A stretch of DNA of 64,000 nucleotides, taken from NCBI RefSeq assembly GCF_035594125.1, contig NC_087156.1:10663100-10727099 (forward strand). Reading direction: 5' to 3'. The translations under genes were made by a program, and so were the position numbers. The stretch is from Scylla paramamosain (lineage: Eukaryota > Arthropoda > Malacostraca > Decapoda > Portunidae). Shown in pieces: positions 54,573 to 64,000 of the stretch (position 1 is its first letter; the number at the start of each line of letters is the position of its first letter). The notes beneath the pieces were generated by a model. That model was not told the DNA's origin. It did not search any database and saw only the letters and a program-made list of their open reading frames with translations.

Positions 54573-54732
54573 TCTACCACCACCACCACCACCACCACGT
54601 CCACCACCACCATCTCCTCCTCCTCCTCCTCTTCCTCCTCCTCCTCCTCCTCCTCCTCCTCCTCCTCCTCCTCCTCCTCCTTCTCCTCCTCCACCTCCTC
54701 CTCCTCTTCCTCTTCCTCCTCTTTTTTTTTTT
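54573..54732 (+). repeat. (CAC)n/(CCT)n/poly-T compound microsatellite
   Basis: Expanded counterpart of 27,618-27,715. Confidence 0.94.
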
Positions 54733-55489
54733 TGCATAGGAATAATGATAAAATCTACTTCATTCTTTCCAATCAAAATGCAGCCAGTTTTTCCCACACT
54801 GCACGATGATTTTCCCACGCCGCCACAAGCACAAGGGCGTGTCAGTTTGGCAGAAATCATACACTGATCTAGCTTACTTTACTAAATGGTAGTTAATCTA
54901 AATTAATTCCAAAGCGATATGTAAAGACCTGTGGGAGTGTTTCTGTTTTGGTTATCCATTGTAATCACATGTAATCCTCATTTTCTTCATCCGCATTCTC
55001 CTGCTATTGATCAACTTTGTGATTTTAAGTACTAGAGGTCAAAGTTGCAGTGGATAACCTGTGTATGCAGACCCTAAAGGGAAGGTACACAAACCAAGTG
55101 ACCGAAGCTGTGGCCTGATTGACTGCCGCCTCCCTGGAAAGCGCAACGCAAGGTTGCTGCACCACCCCTCAACAACCAAACTGTGCCTTCACCTGCACTA
55201 CGCACACACCACATCACACAACTATCATGCATTTACACTCTCCCTCACAAACAAAAGTAGACAGACCACAACTCTTTCCCTCACTATTCTCTCAAGTTCT
55301 ATGTGGTTTTTCTATACCACGTGGTATCAATTCCTGTATCTTGTCAGCTTCTGCTGGAGGGATTGGTGGGGAGGAACCTTCTGTACTATCCTGTATCTCC
55401 CAATAATAGTTAATGTAGAATAATTATCCAAACAGCCTCGTCAATACCTCAAGATTTGGTCTTCCGTTGCATTCCTTTGTATTCCTTTG

Positions 55490-57184
<1,695 letters not shown>

Positions 57185-57489
57185 CATGGCAAAAAGTAAA
57201 TGTAAATTCTTTCATACAAATGCACCACATTAAGCGCCTCCAGCGTAAGACTGTATAATTAATTATCAGGCAGGAAGTGCGGCAGTAAACACGTGAAGTC
57301 TATAGAGAAGGCAGGGCGTGTTTCACTTGCTAGTCTTGTCTCTCACTTTTATAATATACGTTTTCTTTTTTTTTTTTTCTTTTCTTTTTTTTTTCCCTTG
57401 CGTGGATTGAAAAGGTGTGGAATAATAGTAAGAAAATATAAATAATAGAAAAACTGAATTGGTGTCACTGCAGCTGATAATCCTGCTCT

Positions 57490-57515
57490 TTACTACTGCT
57501 ACTACTACTACTACT
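57490..57515 (+). repeat. (TAC)n: empty site of the CR1 LINE
   Basis: Flanks CCTGCTCTTTAC and TTATTAACATTCACCTATTA match the outer flanks of the LINE at 28,897-31,926, without the element. Confidence 0.9.
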
Positions 57516-57703
57516 CTTATTAACATTCACCTATTACAACAACTCAGGAAAGCTTTTTTTTTCTCCAGCCCTTTATGCTTCTTAAAAACATGGAACTTCA
57601 TTTGGAAATAAAAATTCAAATACCCGAACACAAAAATCAATTAGATGCAAAAGATACTAGACGGGTCAACTTGAAACACTGCAGTAAACAATGCAACACA
57701 TGT

Positions 57704-58120
57704 TTAATTTAGAGTCAGTATAAAATGGTATTCTAACATTTGCATATAGCCACTACTTATACTCACACTCTCATATCTTCTTGGCGAATGGCAAACAGAG
57801 GAACAAAAAAATATCTTTTCAGTTGCCGCTTCCATACATATAAAAAAAAAAAAAAAAGTCAACAATAAAAAATCTAAATATGTTTCTGGAAGTGCCTCAA
57901 TGCTCTTAAAACAACTAGTCACAGGAAGGGAAAAAAAAAAAAAAAACAGAAACAGGCAGAGAATTCCAGAGTTTACCAATGAAGGGGATGAAAGAATGAA
58001 GATATTGCTTAACTCACTCCTGGACTACTGAAAGGGAACGGAATAAAGGTGAAAGTCTTGTGTAGCGTCAGCGTGGGGAAGGAGACACGCATGCTGATGG
58101 CAAATTCAGAAGAGCAGTAA
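57704..58120 (-). pseudogene. LINE RT C-terminal remnant, copy 2
   Basis: Duplicate of 32,180-32,617, with a longer poly-A interruption and loss of part of the low-complexity stretch. Confidence 0.45.
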
Positions 58121-58339
58121 CCATAGAAACAACAACACAAGACAGACTTCCCCCATTTTTTTCCATCTTCCTATACCTGTGTGCATTTTTTCTAGCACAT
58201 CAGTGTATTTGCTATGGTAAGCTCAGTAGGTATGAAATGTTCTCTAGGGTATGCATTAATTCATCCATTTATTTATTTATTTATTTATTCACTTATTTAT
58301 TATCTATTTATTTCATATTCTACTTTTTATTACCACATC

Positions 58340-59935
58340 GTACTGAGAGGCACTTTTGTGACTCACTGAGAAATAACTTGTTTGTTACAGTACAGCATAA
58401 AGCAAGTGTCTGCAGTGAGTCAGACACTTTGTCAAGCAGCCTTACCTTACATGCACATGGAATAACATAGACAAGCATGACAGGCTTCACTTAAATGTAA
58501 ACCTAAAAATGGAAGGACGTACACAGCTCCGTCCCCGTCACTCACCGGTAAATTGTGAGTGTGTCAGGAGGAACAGGAAAAAGCCAGTCCTCGTCGTCTG
58601 GCCGTGAAGAAGGAAAAAGATCCCGCCGCTGCTGCATCCGACAAGACAAACACAGAATCAGAGGACTGTGTTAAACCCTCAAGACAATAAGAAAAAAAAA
58701 GTGTCTGAGTCTGATGGTGTCAACCAAGACTGGCTATCCCGTATATGAAGTGAGTTATGGCAAATAATTCGTGCATTTTATGCCCTCCAACTCGTTCTGT
58801 AGTGATGAGGCGATAGTTGCAAGAGTTGCGAGGCAGAAACCTTCGCCCACATGTCGATAAATCGAAATATGCAAAATACAGCAAAAAAGGTGAGTCTGAC
58901 GAAGAAATTACGTAAAATAAGAAAGATACGCCTTCAAAAGTTGCTAACCAAGAAGTGTTTCGGAAACTGAAATCGAAATTTTTATATGCAATGGACAACA
59001 AAAGGTGCTCCTGGCCAAATCATTGTTGTACCCTCCAGGGCCAGGCGGGAGCGGTGGGGTGTACAGATGTGCAGTAACAAAAATAGAGCCCCCTCGCTCC
59101 GCTAGGGGAATAATCCCTCCAAAGATATTCAATACGTTACTAAATAATAAAGAAAATCATAAATTTTCTTTCATTCGCTGACAAGGAAAATTAAAAACGT
59201 AATGAAACAAATATTTTCAGAAATCTACAACGACGAGCCTCTAAAAAAAAGGGAGACAAATAGTGTGGGCCGGCTCTAGTCATCAAGACCCACGTCACCT
59301 TGACTTTTCAAGGTGACAATCAACACACAGAGAGACAAATAAGAACACTTCACAGAACAATACAAGCTTTCCTCTCTTCGATTTTACTTGAATAAAGCTG
59401 CAGCAAAGGTTATGACGCTAAATATCATGGTAGTAACGCTTCTCGGGAAATCAGAGTTAAAAATAATATCAATACCAATTGAACAAAGAAAATGTAAATA
59501 TGTTTTCTCAATAGAAGGAAAGATTTTTATTTTATTTTATTCTATTTTTATTTATTTATTTATTTTTTTTTTTTTTACGTGGAAATCAAATCCACACTAA
59601 ATGAAATGTGTTACAGTAATAGTTTCCAAGGACACTTTATCATAACATGCAAAATATTATTAATCTACATAACGTTAAAACACAGTAAACGATAAATAAA
59701 CGGATAAATTAGAAGATCTGATATTTGTTACCTAATAAAGTCTCAGGTGAATAAACCTGTTATGCTGGAAAGTTTTTTTGTAATTGCATCTTTCCTTTCT
59801 TTACTCGTATATTCGTACATACAAAAGATACATACGAAAAAAAATTGGAACGCAAAAATGATACCTAAATGTTAGGTTTCAACTGAATTTCCAAGTAAAT
59901 ATAAAGATGACACTATTATAGAAAATGTATGATAT
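58340..59935. other. copy-2-specific 1.6-kb segment
   Basis: Inserted relative to copy 1 between CCACAT and TCGAATCCTTC. ATCG occurs at both borders, which could be a short target duplication or microhomology. It contains the weak exon candidate at 58,546-58,631 and a (TTTA)n near 59,530-59,570. No transposon ends recognised. Confidence 0.6.
58546..58631 (-). CDS. weak candidate exon, 86 bp
   Basis: The minus strand shows TTTGTCTTGTCGGATGCAG, then 86 open bases encoding QRRDLFPSSRPDDEDWLF and more, then donor TTTACCG|GTGAGTGAC. The acidic/aromatic composition is protein-like. It lies only in copy 2. No family recognised. Confidence 0.28.
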
Positions 59936-60348
59936 CGAATCCTTCTTTTCTGTATGCATACACTAAAATAAGCACACGAAGACTGAAATACAAAAATTAT
60001 AGCTTTGAAAAAGATTCTCGGTTAATCCTCAAAGAACTTTTTCCCTGTAAGATGTTGCAATGTACAGTATAGACTAAATTTACATTCTTCTTTCATATAT
60101 ATACCCTGGGAAGGCAGAAAAATTGGAGACAAAACAACGCTCTGGAAAAAGGTTTAAACTAATCCTTGAATGCATAATACTACTGACACGATACCATGGA
60201 TGCACATCCTTTCTTTCCTTCATAGATTCGTGGGAAGCTGACAGGAGAAAGGCAGGCATCAGACAGGTTTCGGTTGACATGGAAAAAAAAAAGTTTAACA
60301 TCAAGTTCGAAAACAGAGTGCACATGATGTAATGAAACAGGTACGCAC

Positions 60349-60402
60349 TTTCTTCCTGCACGTGTTGGCAGTGTTCACCGCGGCACCACCTGCCATCCAT
60401 TC
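60349..60402 (-). CDS. exon-like 54-bp Cys-rich segment, copy 2
   Basis: Encodes MDGRWCRGEHCQHVQEE after a TATTTTCAG acceptor; donor GTGCGTAC. The frame is open as in the two copy 1 units. Confidence 0.28.
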
Positions 60403-60870
60403 CTGAAAATATCAAAACATCCACATAAGAAAGTGATGCAGCTTGACTATTCTAAAAAGAGCTAAAAATGAAGCATCATAAACAAAACCACCACAAATCC
60501 TTTACTACATGAGTTACAACATACACATAAACAAAAAACGAAAGAATAAATACTGAAGAAAAACACGAAATGTCATAAATAAAACGTGTCAAATTCCTCC
60601 AAGCAAGAACACATGGATACATGAAAAACAACACTGAAAACAGAACACACTTGAAACGCTGAGAATGTTAATTATGCACAACACCTGCAGCAAAATAAAA
60701 TCTAAAAAAAAAAAAATAGCAAGGATATACTTAGAAAATAAAAAGTATTCACGGCACAAAACATGAAAGTCACTTTTGAGTATCTCCGCCAAAGTGGCCT
60801 GACTCATCTATTCTTCTTTCTTTATTGTTGCTCAGTAATACAACACATCCACCTTCCTCCATTTGTGGTT

Positions 60871-60925
<55 letters not shown>

Positions 60926-61355
60926 CTCTCTGATTACTCCTAGTTAGATACCTGCATTTTCGTGTGGTTACTGCGAGGACACAGGATGTTCCCTATAAAG
61001 TCGTCTTACACAACAAAACAACAACAACAAAGGCTCCACAGACCACAAAGATCTCGTAGTTGCTGTTGGTTCTGGATGTCACCGCTTCTTGGTAAGGATC
61101 TCAACAAAAGCAAACACCTGTGAGATCCACCCTACTTCACGCTTGTGCTGCTAACTCGTCTGGATGAAGCAATACATTTAGTGTGATACCTTTCACTGGA
61201 CCTGCCTAGTATAGTTGTGTCTACATATTTCAGAGATCCCGCGGTCATCTGAATACAAAAGCCTCACTGCAAAGCCAAGGTAGTGTTTCGCAGGCAATAA
61301 TATTCCTATATACGCATTACCAAAGACATCCTATTTTATTAGTCCCACCGCTTGC

Positions 61356-61446
61356 CAAACCAGTGCCAGACGCTCTTTTGATAAGGTCCCGCAGGAAGCA
61401 GTCTTTCCTACCACGGCAAGACTCACACGATTTACTCATATTTTCC
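61356..61446 (-). CDS. exon-like 91-bp segment, copy 2
   Basis: Open frame starting MSKSCESCRGRKDCFLRDLI after a GTGTTTCAG acceptor; GC-type donor. Confidence 0.25.
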
Positions 61447-61524
61447 CTGAAACACAGTGATGAAGCTCCAGATATTAGTGTTTTCTACGATGCCTTTGCT
61501 ATTTCGACACTATACATACATAGA

Positions 61525-63067
61525 GAAAAAACAAACAAACTGAGTGGTGGCTCCCGCGGCCCGCCAACCTACGCGGGTATTGTTTCCCTATGCGCTCATA
61601 GCAGAACAACCCAACAAGGCAAGTCTTACACCTGAAAGTCTCCCACCCATAAAGCTTCCCATCAGCCCCCACTGCTCCTAAACCACGAGGTCCTTCTCAT
61701 CTCACACCTGCCAGGGCAATGACAAGAAAACATGAGGCAGGCTGGAACAAAGAGGAGGATGCATTCAGCCCCGGTCTGCACGATACAACCCTGAGGAGAA
61801 CGCTGGATGGCAGACACTATACAGCTTATAATCAAGCCCACGCCTACACCTCAGGAGTGGGCAGATGGAACACAAGCCACCTAGTGCAGAAACACCGGTG
61901 TTTGAAACGCAGGAAACGTACAGTGATAACTAGCATGGTTACAGAACGGAAAGAAATAAATATGCTAGTGAGAGAGAGAGAGAAAAAAAACAGGGTGTTA
62001 CAATTGCGGCGAATTCAATCATGTTCAAAGAAATTGTAGATTTGACCACAAACTCTTATGTGGCAACTGTCAACGTTTAGGTCATAAGAGCCGCTTACGT
62101 CAACAGTATAGGGTATAGGATGATGGCGAGGAAGCATCTGCCGTTGTTGAAATAAAGGAGTTAAAAAAGGATTCGCTAACTGTCAAACACATTAATGCAC
62201 AATCACTGTTATCGAGTTTGGACGAGGTAAAGTTATTGATAATAGATAGAAATATCGATGTTTTATGTATGAGTGAGACATGACTTCAAGCAAACACCCC
62301 AGATGGTTACGTAGAAATTCTTAATTGTGATTGATTTTTAGATGTGACAATGGTCGAGGAGCCGGGATATGCATGTATGTCCATAGTACCCTCAATCCCT
62401 CTGTCATTAACCTAGATGTGCCAAGACCGACAGGCGTGGAGGATGTATGGGTAAAGATACAGTGCAGGAAGTTGCCGGCCATCATCATTGGTTGTGTATA
62501 TCGACACCCTAAGGCTTTAGCCACATCATTTGACTACATTCAAGATGTTTTTAGGATGGTAGGTCTGCGTGATAAAAGGATCTTTATCCTAGGGGATTCT
62601 AATGATGATATGATGACAACGGGTAATAAAATCAGTAAGATAATAAAAAACAAGTTGACAAAAAACTGCCAAGAAAATTGCAAAAAAATAAACAAATAAT
62701 AATAATAAAACTAGGGCGCATCATTATCACGACCGTCTCAAAGGCAGTAAAGGGAACACTTCGGCCACATGGAACGTCATTAATGAAATTATCCCTAGTC
62801 AGAAAAATAAACACACTATCTATATTTTTTATAATCTAAGTGATAAAGCCGAAGAGTTCAATAATTTTTTTCCTAGTGTTGGAGAATTCACTTTTAAACG
62901 CTCACAGAAGGTAAATCTGTCGTCCATCTCCCTCAGTCTAATATTAATATTATCTCTGCTTTTAGGCCTGAACCCGTAGATACTAACACCGTTATATTAA
63001 CAGTTAAAGATCTTAATGCAACCAGCTCTGTCGGCTCTGATGGCATAGGGTTACGGTTTCTCCGGGA
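61525..63067 (+). mobile_element. L2/Crack-like LINE, 3'-truncated, copy E2
   Basis: Duplicate of 35,824-37,852 with the same right break. In the ORF1-like part a C-run is one base shorter and a CGA is now TGA. The (GA)n(A)n before the zinc knuckle differs in length, so frames shift. The knuckle itself (from about 61,998) retains CX2CX4HX4C and a second CX2CX4H, where copy E1 has lost two Cys. About 500 bp are missing between about 62,660 and 62,700 relative to 36,960-37,480. Confidence 0.83.
62326..62699 (+). pseudogene. LINE endonuclease fragment, copy E2
   Basis: Endonuclease blocks GRGAGICMYV, IIIGCVYRHP and FILGDSNDD are present. The terminal DH block is lost in the 500-bp deletion. The inactive state predates or accompanies duplication, since the shared TGA in SETW is also here (near 62,281). 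Confidence 0.75.
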
Positions 63068-63489
63068 AGCGTGGTGGTAGTTAAGTGAGGCTGAAGAGGA
63101 GGAGCACAAGTCATGCTGCGATTGATGGATGATGGCAATGAAGGGTCGCAAGAGAGGAGGCGGGACGCAAGGCGCCTTCAGGCCAGTCACTGCTGGTGTC
63201 CCTCGCCTCCCCTTCCTGCCTCGCTGCGAGGTGAAGGGGCCACTACCACCGCTGCCTCAACACTTACACTACCTTTGCGTCTCAACGCTGAAATGCTTGA
63301 ATGAATGGGAATGAACGGGAAATTAATGGTCACTTAGAATTGCTTATAACAAGTACATGTTACTTTTTTAAATCAATCTGTCTGTCTGCGTCTGTCTGTT
63401 TATCTCTGCCTCACGTGTTCACTATAATGTTCTGTAAGAATGAGCATCCCAATCTCTGCTGCTTTGTTGCATTGCATCTATTTGTATTA

Positions 63490-63568
<79 letters not shown>

Positions 63569-64000
63569 TGGTGTAACATTACGAGTGGAACAATATTTAC
63601 AAGTATGGGTCAGTAGGTCTGTCTTCTGGTATATTTAGTAGTTTTAGGAAATCAATGACAACTACGTATTGTGCCTGAAAAATGGCATACCGTAAATATG
63701 AGGCAATGAGAGAAAAAATATAGTTAGGTCACTATGTATGCATTTTCTTTGCTTACAGTAATTGTTATCACGAAAGAATATACGAGTAACGGAAGAGGCA
63801 TACGTTTATATTATGCAAACATTATGCTGCATTAATATCCCACTGACTAATTCAGTTGGAGTTTTGGTTAAGTACTCGCTGCAGGCCACGGTAAACTATT
63901 TATTAAAGTGCTTCACAAAAAAAAAAAAAATTGTGCAAATATATTCTTTAGAATGAAATATACCAGTTTCTGCCGCTATTTAAAACTACTTTGTCCATGT
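63068..64000. other. unrecognised duplicated sequence with (GT)n
   Basis: Counterpart of 37,853-38,889, including (GT)n at 63,491-63,567. Continues past the window. Confidence 0.6.

Larger units (their letters stand above)
60110..61520. repeat. 1.39-kb module, single unit in copy 2
   Basis: Counterpart of the tandem units at 32,932 and 34,326, with an expanded (ACA)n at about 60,879-60,926. Contains the exon-like segments at 60,349-60,402 and 61,356-61,446. Confidence 0.87.

Noticed and set aside
58720..59132. 93-codon minus-strand frame and neighbouring frame
   Set aside because: No recognisable motif, and the plus strand has several alternative broken frames. Left as unrecognised sequence.

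Overview
The window is eukaryotic and non-coding in character. It is dominated by satellite DNA, very long microsatellites and decayed non-LTR retrotransposons. I found no rRNA gene, intact tRNA gene, operon, CRISPR array or complete host gene. The CR1-type and L2/Crack-like LINEs, the tRNA-headed SINE-like element and the extreme density of (CT)n, (GT)n, (AT)n and (TAC)n tracts suggest an invertebrate, probably a decapod crustacean such as a crab or shrimp. That placement is inference from style, not from a diagnostic gene.

Layout. (1) 1-17,355: a 28-bp satellite, already running at the left edge, split into at least ten blocks whose monomer polarity flips repeatedly. Higher-order repeats of several hundred bp to kilobases are visible, and a 5'-truncated CR1 LINE sits inside at 9,492-10,857. 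The satellite has no stop codon in any of its six frames, so the apparent reading frames there are by-products. (2) 17,356-19,930: unrecognised sequence and microsatellites. (3) 19,930-23,150: a degenerate L2/Crack-like LINE with an Asn in its YADD catalytic box. (4) 23,127-38,889 and 50,316-64,000: two direct copies of a large segmental duplication. Copy 2 runs off the right edge. The copies differ by insertions and deletions, many ending in microsatellite tracts, by a CR1 LINE inserted into a (TAC)n tract of copy 1, by a hAT-like element found only in copy 2, and by an extra tandem 1.39-kb unit in copy 1. (5) 38,890-50,315: the spacer. It holds LINE tails, (AT)n tracts, a near full-length CR1 LINE on the minus strand (41,546-45,593) with an SGNH-esterase ORF1, a 430-bp trinucleotide tract, and a hairpin-rich repeat array beside a tRNA-derived SINE-like head.

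Possible host exons are few and short. The best is a 174-bp minus-strand exon at 26,153-26,326 with good splice signals. Its duplicate at 52,385-52,558 has lost the acceptor AG and gained an in-frame stop. A 1.39-kb module present three times carries short minus-strand exon-like segments. The elements do not form a pathway; the interest lies in the history they record: satellite inversion, nested insertion with recognisable empty sites, duplication, and microsatellite-linked decay.
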